Both the position numbers and the translations under genes were made by a program. From Romanomermis culicivorax (lineage: Eukaryota > Nematoda > Enoplea > Mermithida > Mermithidae), in contig CAWUHX010000017.1 in the NCBI GenBank assembly GCA_963922205.1, positions 1,302,001-1,366,000 of the forward strand: a stretch of DNA of 64,000 nucleotides, in the 5' to 3' direction. A model generated the notes under the pieces. It had not been told where the DNA came from, did no database searches, and saw only the letters and a list, made by a program, of their open reading frames with translations. Of the stretch, positions 14,101 to 39,495 are shown one piece after another (position 1 is the first letter of the stretch; the number at the start of each line of letters is the position of its first letter).

Positions 14101-17100
14101 CCACTATGATCCATACATGTAACGGGACCCCGAGGTCTGGGAAGGTCGGGCCACTTTTTGGGGCCGGAGGTCAGTAATTGCCAAAATTTTGGGGGAGGGG
14201 TCTCTGAAGGAAAAAAATACGATTTCTTCTTGAAAAATGTCCGAAAAATAGTTCAAAAATAGTAATTTTTGTCTAAAAGGACCGAAAAAACGTATTCATG
14301 GCGCGAAGCACCGAGATTGATATTTTTGACCATTTTTTGTTCAAAAAATGGACATTTTTCAGTACTTTTCTGACAATAAGTATGAGGGTCCCTACGACTA
14401 CCATATGGCGAGTGCCCAACACGCCTAAAAAGCCTGGAAAAGTCAGGGACAATTTTTAACGACCTGGAAAATCTGGAAAAGTCAGGGAATTAACACACAA
14501 AGTGCATACCGAAAAGACAAAATTAATATTGAATGAAGACAATGCCAACAACATAAAAAATTGCAGCTTAAATTTATTAGCTTAAGACGCATGCAGCCTT
14601 TTCACAGGCTTGTTGTGCTTCACTCACTGCTCAAAAACAAAAAATCGTGCACAGCATGCATGATGACCAAGCCAACTTATATGAAGTCTGATATAGAAGT
14701 CAGATCATCAATATTCAGTTAAAACAGATTTGCATATTCAAGTGGAAGAATGATATTTCAAGCTGCAGGAAAACTCAGTTTAGTTTTTATGGTCGCCAAA
14801 TTCGAATTTGGGTGCAAACTTTCATCTGTTTTTATTCTGTTTATTATGCTAGATTTTTTTGTAGAATTTCTGTGATACTTTGCTAATTTTGTTGAAAATT
14901 GGCAACAGAATTGCTTTCCCTATAACTTCTTATCATCTCCGTTTTGTATATATTTGAAATATATTTTTTGTTTTTTTTAAAATTTTTTCGAAACAATTTA
15001 TTTCAAATTTACTGCATATATTTGAATTTTGAAATAAATTTTTTGAGCGTGTTACCTATTGCCTTGCCATTTCATAAAAATGTCATGTAAAATGAAATTT
15101 TTTCTCTAAAATATTGCTCAAAAAGCCTGGAAAATTCATGTAAATGAACCTGGAAAACTTGGAAAAGTCAGGGAATTTTTTTGTCTGAAAGTGTTGGTCA
15201 CTTTGACATGGCTAGCCATAGGATTGGAAAATCCTGGGGGGTCGCCCAATGGCTAGCCATATGGTCGGCGATTCCTGGGGGGTCCCATAGCACTTCATCC
15301 TAATTAAATGTATGCTGTGATCTGATGGGGATCAATTGTCACTCTCTGTTCCACATTCTTCCGCCTCATCATCAATATCTTCTCACTATAGTAATCAGCT
15401 CTAATTTTTAATACATTAATTTCATACATGTAACGGGGCCTTGAGGTCTTGGGGGGTCGAGCCATTTTTCTGGTGCCGGGGGTCACTGACTCTTAAAATT
15501 TTAGGGGTTGGATTTCATAAGAAATAAAAATTTGATTTTTTCACCAAAAAAGTCCGAAAAACGGTTCAAAAAGTAGTAATTTTCGTGTTAAAAACCTGTA
15601 AAAAATGTATACGTGGAGCGGAACGCCGAGATAATTGACATTTTTGATACATTTTTCGGTATTTTTCCAACTAAAAGTATGGGGGTCCCTATGACTACCA
15701 TATGGCTAACCATGGGATTGGAAAATCGTGGGGGTGGGGTCGCCCAATGTCTAGCCATATGGCCGACGATTTCTGGGGAGGGTGTTCCAATAGCACTTCC
15801 CATCCCCAATTACATGCATAATTTATTTCTTCCTTCAAAGCAGTGATCTGTAGCTATGACCTTTTTGTTTTCATGCTGTTCATGTGTTCAACTTTTCATA
15901 TGCAGTGCACGCTTTTAACGTAGCTAGAGATGCATTGGAGAAGAGAATATATAAAAATGTCTTCACTAATCCCAAGTTTTCCCCGACTTTGTTCCGGAAA
16001 AAAATCTCCTATCTCCTGCTTCTGCGACATGACATAGAAGGAAGTTGGGAGCATAAAATGATGAACTAAACTCACAGAATCCACTCGTTCTGTACATGTA
16101 ACCGCATGTCACTTTATGAGCATTAGTCTCCCCGCAGGCGAACCCCACGGTTTCACTCTATTTTTCCTGCAGGCCGACCCAAAGTGATAGCTGGCCATCA
16201 ATTTTTTAGGCGAAGAAGAAAAAGTAAGGTCATGACTCTGCACAGACTTATAGGCAGGGTTAGGGGGAGCATGCCTCCAAATATTTCAAATAATAAAAAA
16301 CAGGTTTTTCTTCAAGAAAAATTCAGGTCACAAATACCAATTTTACAGTAAATTGAGTGGCAAAAGATGTGTGCCCCCTCCCGAAAAAATTTCTGGCTAC
16401 AGGCTTGTTTCTGCACATGGTTTGACGCATTGTCACGAAGCTACGGTAATATGAAGAAATAAAATAGAAAATGAAATCTAATTGAATTTCGCAGGCTTCT
16501 ATTTCCAAAAAAATCTATATTTCCCCACGTCTTTGGCAAGTACATTATTTTATGAATGATTAGGACCTTACTTGTCGCGTGCGTGTGTATGTTGTGATTC
16601 GTAATATAATATTAGGTTCAGTTAACTTGATTCTGGGTTGAGTGTCTTCCTCACTTCACCTGAATTTTTAATTCTCCTTGATTTTATGTAACATGTGCAT
16701 GAGCCGGCTTTGTCTAAGAACTTGGTTGCTTCGTTTTGAATTCTAATGTTTACAACGTGCGAAAACCACACATGAGAAAAAAGTAATTAAAAGTACTTCA
16801 GACTGGAACCAGCATAAACCAAGTTTAACACTCCTCCGATGAAAATTTCGTCTGAATTGAGAACTTAATTACGTGGCTCAATCATCAGATCTTCCATAAA
16901 CCGAATTAGGCAGGGGGTTGAGGGACCATGCCCCCCAAAAGTTTCAAGTGTTAAGGAAGCAGAGGTTGTTTTTTTGCAAATTTTTGAGCAAAAAACAGAC
17001 CTTTGGTTTTTTCTTCAAGAAAAGTCAAGTCAGAAATGCCAATTTTACAGCAAATTGGGGGAAAAAATGTGTGGCCCCATCGAAAAAAATCTTGGCTACA

Positions 17101-20100
17101 GGCATGATCACTGAAAATTTTTTTCTTCAAAAAATACTACCAGATCGGCGCTAGAAATGCACGGCCAGCATTTTAATAGATGGAAAGCTCTAGATGTGAA
17201 AATTCAGGAAAAAAACAGGGTATGGGATAAAAATCTTCAAAAATATCGGGTTTGGATAAAATCCTGCTTTTCGCAATTTTTAAAGGTTCAGGTAGAGCGA
17301 GTAACGACTTTTTCCATTTTTAAAAGTTCATGCTGTTGTACTTGAGTCTCTGGGTAGGAGATTTACCCCCTCCCCTATCTATAGTCAGCACAACAGTAGA
17401 GCTTTCTTTAAAAATCTTTCATCTATAAAATGCCTTATGTTGAGGAATTATAAAGTGGAAGAACTGTTTATACCTTATGAACTACCTGCATACGTGGCCG
17501 TCTTTTTTCTCAGATTGGCTCTAGCAGTTGAGATTATAAGCTGAAAAAAGAAAATATTGGCTTGCGATGCATGGTCATCTCCCGTTTACAGATTTCTTTG
17601 GATTTCTTTTATGTCCAAGGTTCATTTGACAATGAGTATGGTATAGACATAATGATTGCCGGTTTCAACAATTCCTAAAAAAATTTGCATACAATATCAT
17701 AGGTGGCGCAACAGCGTCAACCTATAATATACTTGGCCCCCAAATTTCATGTCCCCCCGCCCCTAGAGCCAAAACGGTAAGAGCTAGAACCTTCGGGTTT
17801 TTTGCATAATATCGGGCATAGGGGCAAACTATGAGGTGCCTTTTGTCATTTCGCCTCTGTCTGCAAGTGGTGCTCGGTGGGGCCCCAAAAACAGGTAAAA
17901 GCCCACTTTTTTAGGCCCCCCAGTTCCACCATGCCCAGCAATCGGTGTGCCATATCCAACCTCCATATTTCGGCCTAAGCATCTTGGGGGTGTAATCTCA
18001 AATGCGAATTTTTTTTTGTGAAATATTGCCTCAATTCAATTATATGGTTGTGCAAGGTCCCGGAAAACGCCAAATTCCCCAATTTTTTATATAATACTTA
18101 TGGGTTCAAAAAAATAATTTTTTGCAGCATAATGCACTACTAATTTTTTAGCAGTTTCAAATAAACCTGTAGCATTATTGGGATTTTTGGGCTTCAAGGG
18201 TTTTCGACCATTGGGAATTTGATGGACGCGGTCACTTTACACGAAAAATTATCCCGGGTGTAAACAAGCGTATTTCCGTGATTTTTCAGTGGAGGGAGTT
18301 TTTGACTGCGGGGAATTCAATAGACGTCTTCACTTTACAAAAATAAATTATCCACGGTGTAAGCAAGTACAGACATGGAAAATTTTTTTGAGACAGAATG
18401 AAAATCCAATATAAAGAAAGTGAATTTTTTCCAACTTTGACCCAAGTTCTCAAAAATCTAGTCCACTTCTTTTTCTAGCATGGCAACTATCGAAGCAAGT
18501 ATATTCTCCTTTTTTTCTGCCCCATCGGGGCATTTTCTAATAAACTAGTTTCAATAATGAATGAGGCAATGACATGATGTAATCTTCGAATATCAAAAAA
18601 CAAGATTTTATTCCGAACCAGGAGTTCCATAAAGGTAGGGTTTGAAATTGTGCAAAACAGTTTGGATTTTTGCACTGAATAGCATACTACAAGTATATTT
18701 TTAGTCCTCTGTTCAATTGAGCTTAACTTACGATTTACAACTGTGAAAAGTTTCCTTCTGCGAACTCCACATATTAGTTTACCCACGGAGATGCTTAACA
18801 ATGCATTTTTGGAACGTTAATCACAAAAACTGCAGAACCTCCGATAGCCTTGGTATTTTACCCTTTCAAACTTTGAATCATGCATTTGATCTGGAAGGTT
18901 AAAAATTATTAAGCAGACACCAGAAAAGAATGGACTTTTTTCAATTTGTGCGAATCATCGTTAGCTCAGCTCTAAGAGACGATGCCTGAGAAAATGTACC
19001 TAGATGAGTTCCGATAAGTCAGAACAAAACTGTGACTCAAGAATAAGTATGTGAGGTAGCTTTCGACGCTGAGAACAAATCTGACATTCATTTTACGTGA
19101 AAGTGTATATTCGATTTACTAGAGTAAATTGTCATATCTGAACGATGCACTAGCTGTATGTCGTAGAAAGTCATGCCTATTCTTTTCATCCCTTTGCAAG
19201 TTGTTAGTGAAAAAATGGTATTATATGGTAGGCCGGCGATGGCTTTTTTGGAAAACCTGACCCCCGGGTGCAAAGACTTCTGACTGGAAATTGTGATTAT
19301 TACGTTTCACGATCACCACATTATTGTCTGTATCTCAATGACCAGATAATGCCTTTCATTTATTCGGCGGCAGTGTATAGGTTACTGTATGAAAAAGTTA
19401 GAACTCAAGATGAGGAATAACTTCCCAGGGGATGCTAAGCTACAACCAGAAAAATTGGGAAATTTTTCACCAGAGTTTGCAATCTTTTGATTTGATCATT
19501 TACTTCAGATGCAATAGGCAACAACCAGTATACTTCAATCGTGTAAAATAAATAGCAGTATGTTTTCCCATAGAAAAAATTATAGAAAAACGTCAAATAT
19601 CCGTCAGCTAATGTAAGAAATGCAGTCAGAAGTTATCATTTTTCAAGAAATTGTGGAGCTATCAATGTAGAAAAGCGAAAAATCAATTTCATACAAAATT
19701 TTTGGCATGGCTGTCTTCAATGAAAGAAACTGACTGAATAATATATATCAGATGTCTTCTGTGATTCCCATAGATCACCCCGTAGAAAACTTTTGCTTAA
19801 TCTCATTAAGAGAACTGCCTTTGCAAGGCAGTTCATTCTGTGTTGGTCAGCGCATCGTGTAATCATCTCAGCTTTCTTATAGCTTACTACCATACTCCGA
19901 TGCCGTTTCTGGCTGTACAATTTGGATTGAAATGTCGAAAAGAATACGATTTTGTCATAAGTAATATAAAAACTACAGTTTTTTCAATTTTTGAATACCT
20001 TATGGCATTGATTTTTTCGTCATTTTTTCACATAATGTGCCACGTTGGTAGGAGTACATTTTGTAGAAATTATTGCTTACGTATTGGCATGCTTTTTTCC

Positions 20101-21510
20101 GAAAAAATTATCATTTTTCTTTTGAAAAGTCAACTGTAGTAGTGATTCGTCCAAAGCCAAAACTAAACACAGGATCGATGAATTTTACTGTAAAATGTTG
20201 CTGACTCTTCAAAAATTTATCAATCTATCGTATTCGCACAACAATCGGTGTATATAATCAAAGAAAATGCACCAAGAGTTACAAAAAATCGTAAAATCCT
20301 GATTTCAATTTACTCTAGCACATCGATTTTATAATTTCATGCAAAACGAATGTCATATTTGTTCTCAGTGTCGAAAACTATCACACATATGTGTTTTTAG
20401 GTGCAACTTTATTCTGATTTATTACAACAAAGGTAGATCTTCGCAGACATTGTGTCTCAGTCTTGCTTGGTGGAGATTCAGCTTGCAGAATTCTAATCCA
20501 GATGAAATTTGGATCGGAGTTTTAACTTGGTTTATGCTGGTTCAAGTTCCATGCGTTATTTTCGCACGTTTCAGAAAGTAGAATTCAGTTTCTTTCATAA
20601 CTCGCGTTCTTCTGTGAAAAATATTTTCCAAACGACATTTTAGTCAAAAATTCTTCACTGAATAAAAGAGATTTGGAAATGTAGTATCTTATTTATAAAA
20701 TGCTTGTAAATTTAAAAATAGCAAGGATAAGTTCTACCCTCAAAATCGTTAAAACAATGCTTTCACTGTAAGATTTTCTTACCGAAAAATTGGTAAGGGT
20801 GAGTTGAGTAGGCGTAAAAATGTCCAATTGCATCGTATGATTTGGCAGGAAATCGGAAAAGGTTGTAATAGTACTTGCTCCCCACTATTAATATTTACGA
20901 GCACTTCAAGAAAAACAAGAACGACATCGAAACCAAAAATAACTCAGACAGCCGGAATAAATCAAAAATTTCGTAAATAGAGTGAAGTAATACATGCTAT
21001 GCGAAAAATAGGGCTGCCGTCATAAAATTTATGCATTAAAATTTATGCTATTGGATCATGAATTATTTCTGCATGAAGACGCAGCTTGCGTGAAAATTGG
21101 AATATCTCGTATGCAATTTTAAACCAAAAATTGGCCTCGCAAAATTTAGAATGGGTGAATGGAATGCCTAATTTTTGTTCTTCAACTGAAAATCAACGAG
21201 TTGAGTGATTTTAAGGCGAGTTGTAGCTGAGCGTCGCCTAATTCGCCTCTATGCATACGAGTTAAAGTTAGGCGGCCTTCGTGCATATACGGCCCTTAAT
21301 GTATATGTTTTTCAGGTAAGAGAAATCCGCCATCGTTTCCCGCTCTTGAATGTAGAAGTAGACGGCGGCGTTGGGCCTTCGAACGTTCATTTATGCGCCG
21401 AATCCGGAGCCAATATGATTGTATCAGGGACAGCCATTACGGCTAGCGACGATCCTCAAAAAGTCATGAATGATATGAGGAATAATTGCCAAAGTTTTTT
21501 TAGCTCCTAG
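8153..21510 (+). CDS. RPE: Ribulose-phosphate 3-epimerase
   Basis: RPE interconverts D-ribulose 5-phosphate and D-xylulose 5-phosphate in the non-oxidative pentose phosphate pathway, in the cytosol. Three exons join in phase: 8153-8462, 10098-10270 and 21316-21510, giving 225 residues (human 228). The TIM-barrel motifs are intact: GPSILNSDL near residue 10, HLDVMDG with His37 and Asp39, FDMHMMV with His72, [11 protein letters not shown], and EVDGGVGP with Asp177. The two Asp are the expected acid/base pair and the two His the metal ligands. Met at 8153 is chosen because the conserved sequence starts there and an acceptor precedes it. AATAAA lies at about 21523, just after the stop. Intron 1 (1.6 kb) carries a hAT element; intron 2 (11 kb) is filled with nested transposons. 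The coding sequence itself looks intact. Confidence 0.95.
8628..9629. mobile_element. hAT-type element in RPE intron 1, perfect TSD
   Basis: CAGAGGTCCCC at the left end faces GGGGTGCTCTG at the right end, and both sides are flanked by GTACACAC (8620-8627 and 9630-9637). The perfect 8-bp duplication marks a hAT-type insertion. The 1002-bp interior has no transposase homology; the subterminal stretches are C/G-rich runs. The rest of the intron (9638-10097) shows nothing supported. Confidence 0.85.
11313..13506. mobile_element. hAT-type element nested in the RPE intron
   Basis: Ends CAGGGCCGTTCTTAGG and (inverted) CCTAAGAACGGCCCTG are flanked by CCAAATGT (11305-11312) and CCAAATAT (13507-13514), an 8-bp duplication with one mismatch. 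A second inner repeat (gcccagggccgctaaaa) sits near both ends. No transposase is recognised in its 2194 bp. Degenerate 'ctggaaaagtcagggaat' units occur inside (about 11510, 13140) and outside (14420-15190). Confidence 0.8.
13650..13860 (-). pseudogene. Harbinger-type transposase remnant
   Basis: Read on the minus strand from about 13858, the frame gives a stretch with GMA, then [12 protein letters not shown] and YPTT. This resembles the helix-turn-helix block upstream of the DDE domain in HARBI1-like transposases (pattern GISqSTVSr...v). A stop codon interrupts the motif and the following segment (FPAAPSRSN in another frame) is only weakly similar to the FPg...IDGTHI block. The location inside an element with TTA duplications agrees. 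Alternatively it could be chance similarity. Confidence 0.35.
14117..15800. repeat. Two tandemly placed copies of a CATGTAACGG repeat family
   Basis: Copies at 14117-14407 and 15427-15705 start CATGTAACGGG and end near ACTACCATATGG; a reverse copy lies at 63170-63454. Each second end is followed by, or close to, an 'attggaaaatcctgggg...ggctagccatatgg' repeat (15213-15294, 15710-15797; reverse at 62566-62648). Between the copies are 'cctggaaaagtcagggaat' units. Nothing coding is seen. Confidence 0.6.
16253..17106. repeat. Two decayed MITE copies
   Basis: Positions about 16253-16408 and 16908-17106 both run from ggcaggg...ccatgcc to ...ggctacaggc and share the inner segment 'ccaattttacag.aaattg'. 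They are reverse-oriented relatives of the 180-bp MITE at 6443-6622. The sequence between them has no supported gene. Confidence 0.5.
17696..18550. repeat. Dispersed repeat R1, copy 1
   Basis: Begins 'cataggtggcgc.acagcgtcaacc' and continues 'cttggcccccaaattt'. Near-identical blocks start at 30481 and 60897. The 3' part holds degenerate units 'tcactttaca...ggtgtaaacaag' (a roughly 98-bp tandem repeat, clearest in the third copy). The end (18380-18550) is a reverse copy of a different repeat present at 31495-31690 and 58940-59080. Confidence 0.6.
18551..20930. other. Intronic sequence without recognisable features
   Basis: About 2.4 kb of RPE intron 2 inside the inverted-repeat structure. ORFs are short and unconvincing. 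I see no transposase, RNA gene or clear repeat copy here. Confidence 0.4.
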
Positions 21511-21559
21511 TTTTTTCATCCAATAAAACAGGAAAAACGCGCGTGTGACTTGTTTCGGT

Positions 21560-21785
21560 GTCATTTATACTTGCCTTTTTCGACGGAATTGAACGGAACC
21601 GATCACCAACCACTTGAGCCGTTCAGTCTGAAAATCAACTTTCGATCACAAAGAATAATTGCAAACCAACGGTAACATTCAACCAAACCGGACGGAACGA
21701 AAATTTCCCTTTCGTTCGGTAGCGTTGTGTCGATTGCATTCCGTTCCGTTCCGCCGAAAAAGGCAAGTATAAATGACCCTTTACT
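21560..21785. mobile_element. MITE just downstream of RPE
   Basis: TCATTTATACTTGCCTTTTTCG at 21560 (first 20 bases are the core) is inverted at the right end (gaaaaaggcaagtataaatga, about 21757-21778). The interior is an imperfect hairpin with cggaac/gttccg motifs. A second copy lies at about 43590-43825. It starts 50 bases after the RPE stop and directly after the AATAAA. Confidence 0.6.
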
Positions 21786-22248
21786 CGACAGATACTGTCC
21801 CGAGAAAAAGTGACATATGCAGAGCCATGCAAGTGAAAAGTCAAAAGCGCAATTCTTCTTCACGACTTAGTTCACGTGCTAACGTTGAACATATATGTAT
21901 TTCGTTGATTTTATTTGTTATCTAAAATTAGCGTTCGTGGCGTGATCATAAAATTCAGCAGTGCGTCAAGAATCGAGTCATGTTTCGTCTGTGAGTTATT
22001 CGAAATAGAGTCCGGTGCGTCAAATTTTATTACCTATAATAAGAAAGAATGAATTGACGTAGTAGTGCCTACATATCAGGTTATCCTAAAACATTTTAGG
22101 TAGCACGAGACGCATTAGAAACGAATTTTAATTTGTCCTTGGATGATCGTCTCCAAGATGAATATATTTTGGGTGCTCTGAGTCATCTAACCAATATAAA
22201 TGCTGGAGTTCTGGGAGTACCGCGACGGTGCCTTTTTAGTTTTGAAAA
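21786..22248 (+). other. Intergenic stretch with a possible small exon
   Basis: After the MITE the sequence is unremarkable until an acceptor-like acattttag near 22100. It opens a frame (VARDALETNFNLSLDD...) that stays open past 22239. I recognise no family, no matching donor or partner exon is evident, and the stretch ends in the acceptor ctttttag (to 22239) that precedes the next ATG by 9 bases. Confidence 0.25.
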
Positions 22249-22864
22249 ATGTGGACATTGACTATTTGCACTATCATCTTATCATTTATAATCGACGGAC
22301 GGTGTTTAAAATTCGGGGATTCATACGAGACTCCGACACATACGAGTAAGGCTCGTCATCACAATTCGAAAATTTTACTGATAATTTCAACGATTTACTG
22401 TACTTTGGCGACTTTTAAAGTTCCTTCGAAGGCTACAGTAAACGCGACATAGCACTGATGTTTATGCTTTTCATTTCAGATCTTAAATCTAAGGAGCGAA
22501 AAAATATAAAATTGGCTGCGCAGTAAGTTTAAGCTTATCAATCTTTGGTTGCCCTAAGGAAAAATTTCTGGTCGATGTAAGATATCAAAATAAAATTGAC
22601 ATTTAAAGCCCGGTTCGTTCTTCTGCTCATTGCTCGGCGAACATGCTCAGATATCAAAAGGTCCGATACATCCCTGATCGTTAGATTTATTTGTCGTATT
22701 TCATTTCTTTGAAGTTTTTGCCTTTTTTTAGTCGAAAAAAATTGTCAGATGATGAAAAAATTGAATTTCTTGAACTTGTTCTTGGAAAAGAATTCGTAGA
22801 TCACCTGATTAAAGGAGCGTCATGGATAAACAGCGTCTCTTCAAAAAAATTCAGGAAGAACTGA
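22249..22864 (+). CDS. Small secreted protein, or first exons of the metalloproteinase
   Basis: Three exons, 22249-22345, 22480-22522 and 22732-22864, join in phase through good GT-AG sites (gtaagg, gtaagt donors; ttttttag acceptor) into 90 residues. The start MWTLTICTIILSFIIDG is a typical signal peptide. The rest is charged, with LSDDEKIEFLELVLGKEF predicted helical and a basic end (SSKKFRKN). I recognise no family. Because the metalloproteinase downstream lacks a visible signal exon, exon 1 (which ends in phase 1) could also splice to 22998, giving a secreted protease; the three-exon form would then be an alternative product. Confidence 0.5.
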
Positions 22865-22997
22865 TAGTTATTCAAAATTTTCTCGCGGAGTATGCAATTT
22901 CGAGCATGCTCGGGGTTTTTTTTCTTTCGAAATTTCGAGCATGCTCCGACCAGAAGTAAGAACCGGGCATAACCGATTCAAGGGTACGATATTATAG

Positions 22998-36858
<13,861 letters not shown>

Positions 36859-37190
36859 TTTTATTGCCTATTTTTTATAAAATGCTCGTAAACTTCAGCA
36901 AGATTGAAGTGAGCCTTCGAAATCGTTGTTTCTGTTGAATTTTTTCCTTGAAAAGAAATGTGAAAATCTTTTTCACCCAACACGAAATCGACACATTTTT
37001 TGCAAAGTGACCAGCAGGGCTTATAACCTGCAGGAGAAAGATGTTCATGTGCATCCATCGGTTTTTCATCGCAAACGCATTTCTCTCGTTTACAGTCATC
37101 TTAAAATAAATAGACTATGTCCCCAGAACGTAATAATCGCAGATATACAATATACAATTAAAATCTTTTGTTTTCATTACTCTCCTTTGT
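36859..37190. other. Gap after the metalloproteinase stop
   Basis: No gene is seen. AT-rich sequence follows the TGA at 36856-36858 and runs into repeat family A near 37195. Confidence 0.4.
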
Positions 37191-37194
37191 CTAT

Positions 37195-39190
37195 TAGCAC
37201 ACGATTTCTGAGATATTCGACCTTCTGTTCCATCGACATATGAAAAGTTAAAACTAATAATATTTGAAAATGAGACATTTTGATTAGCTTCACATTCTGA
37301 GTATCGTGGCAACATTCATTTAGCATAAAAGTCAATATTCGCATAGCGACAGTACTCCAAAGTTTTAACATTTGTTGACATTTTTCAGTCTGTATTCGTG
37401 TTTCGAAATATCACAGCTCGGAAAAGGCGTTACTATGTAGCCAAATATTGATTACTTTCAGAAGACAGCTCTATATTCAGATATGAAAAAAATTCAATCC
37501 GTTGATTTACACTTTTTATGCCGTTTTAAAGTGTCAAAAAGTAAGTCAAAATAAAACGAAAAAAGTCATGTAGAGTTTTATTGGGCACTTTGCCATAGGA
37601 TGCTGCAGAATTTTTCTTCTTGATTTCTGAAGCCACTAATGTCCAACACAATGTGATAAAATTTTTAATGCCTACCGTTTTGGGAGCTGTAGGTGTCTGC
37701 ACATCCTGAAGGTTACTACAAAAATGCTGATTAGTTGCACTAAACATGCCATCAGCGAGATGAAGAAAAAATTGAAAACGTTCAAATTAGAGGAATAAAA
37801 AAAGATGTCGGTCGAATCACTGGTAAAATTACATCGATCTATTTACAATGGTTGGGCAACAGGATGCCTCAGAGGAGATGCAACAAAAATTCTTCTCTTT
37901 ATGAATTTGATTGAAAAAATCGAAGCTGCGAGTTTAATGTTACAAAAAAATGTCGGCTGTCTGACTCTGGCCTACGTTGTAAGCTGTGAGAAAGTAGTTG
38001 GAGGGACTCAATTTCACACCACGTGATATCAGCCGCACAAAAATAGACCGAATGATAGTAGATTGCAGTGCCTTTCCAATGCGACAAAGGTCTGAATAAC
38101 TCTTGTCGCATTCCTGTTAATGAATTTGCAATAACCACTCGATTTATGAAATTTATTGAAAATTTTCGAAACTTTCAATTTTTCATTTGAGGCACTTCGT
38201 TCGGCAAAAAATCAAACCTAGATCAATGAAAATTTATCAGGACTTGCAGCCACATTTTTTCTTCTTATGTATCAGGCAAAGAAGCATCCTGTATTCCCAT
38301 AACTAACGTGGTTGGGCATTTATCCATGTTCGAAAAATATTTGAATGATTGTTGTTCAGTGTGTGCTAATCCCAAAACAATGCGCCATAAGGACGACATT
38401 ACTCCTACAGTAGGAATGTATAAACTAATGTACGCAAATTTGTAATTCCGCGAGATCATTAGCGAAAGTGCTCGGGAGTACCTCTAAACAGGATGTTTCT
38501 TTTTTGGCTTCTCATTTTCGACCATTTAAACTTCTTTGCATAGTGTAAAATGTTCATATGTGAAACAACCTCTACATCAAACTATAGTCCGTTAGTTATT
38601 TGATAATTCTATAGTACAGATAATAAGTGTATCACAACGGGTAGACAAGGGCCACCTGGAAAATGCAGTGACTTCCGAGAAATTTCCATACGTATGCCTT
38701 CTTCGGAGCTGTGCAGCTCCTAAAATGGTTCAAAAATTTTGAAGCAACTTTAACCAATACAGTGAACATCTCGGTGAACACCAAGAACATCTTCTCCTGT
38801 ATAAAATGAATATTCATTTATCGAATAGGATCACTCCAATCCTGAAATATCGCTTGGCTAGCAAGACCACTGGAAAATGCCAAAAAAACAATTCTAAAAC
38901 TTTGGTATACTGTAGCGGCCTGAATTTTCATTTTTGAGCAAGACCTATTATACCATGAAACTCAGCGCACGGAACTATCCAAAATATATCGTTTTGAGAT
39001 ACGATTAATTTTTAGCGTGTCTTATCATGCTTATAGCAATGTCTGTTTGTAGCAGAATCGGCGCTTGTTCAAAGACAACATTTTGAGATATGATTAATTT
39101 CCAACGTATCCTAGAGAAGGTAGAACTTCTCAAAAATCTTGTCTTAAAATTAGTATTGATTGAATGTTTTCCAATAGTGGTGGAATAAGT
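37195..39190. repeat. Repeat family A, two oppositely oriented copies
   Basis: A plus-oriented copy runs from 'agcacacgatttctgaga' (37195) to about 38260; a reversed copy follows to about 39190, ending in the complement of the same opening block (gaaggtagaacttctca). Within the first copy, 37805-38026 is an open frame of 73 codons (SIYNGWATGCLRGDATKILL...) whose broken counterpart lies at 26340-26580. I recognise no domain in it; it may be chance or the remains of an element-encoded peptide. Confidence 0.5.
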
Positions 39191-39421
39191 ACACAATTTT
39201 AAATCGCATAGCGGAACATAATGTCAGAATCACGCTTCCAATGATTAGTGGAAGATTTTTGTATCGTATAGGATTTTACACAACTGTTCCTATTTAATCA
39301 TTTTAGGGGATCTACAGAAAACTAACTGGTATAGCCTATTTTTCAAAACAGCTACGAAACGCAGAAAAATGTTCATGTAAATAATAAAACAACCTGCCTA
39401 CATGAACACCTTTTTTCTTAA

Positions 39422-39495
39422 TGCCCAATTCAAAAGTGCAGCCGCCGACTGTCGCTGGCTGTCGTTTTCTAGGATTTTTTACTTCTGAATAGGGC
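39422..39495. mobile_element. 74-bp MITE copy
   Basis: tgcccaattcaaaagtgcagccgccgac...cttctgaatagggc is flanked by TTA on both sides (39418-39420, 39496-39498). It is an internally deleted relative of the element at 57237-57464. Confidence 0.6.

Larger units (their letters stand above)
10831..21295. mobile_element. 10.5-kb Harbinger-like inverted-repeat structure in RPE intron 2
   Basis: The left end GGGCCATATGCATAAAGGC and the right end (inverted GGGCCGTATATGCACGAAGGC) are flanked by TTA at 10828-10830 and 21296-21298, as expected for PIF/Harbinger elements. The arms stay similar for several hundred bases (about 11050-11300 against 20940-21190, inverted). Inside lie a hAT element, a transposase-like remnant on the minus strand and several repeat families. 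It may be one element enlarged by nested insertions, or two related elements in opposite orientation; the shared TTA favours the former. Confidence 0.6.

Noticed and set aside
15884-16069. Frame containing VARDALE, also seen near 22105
   Set aside because: The shared stretch is only about 24 bases with several differences and nothing else aligns; treated as chance.
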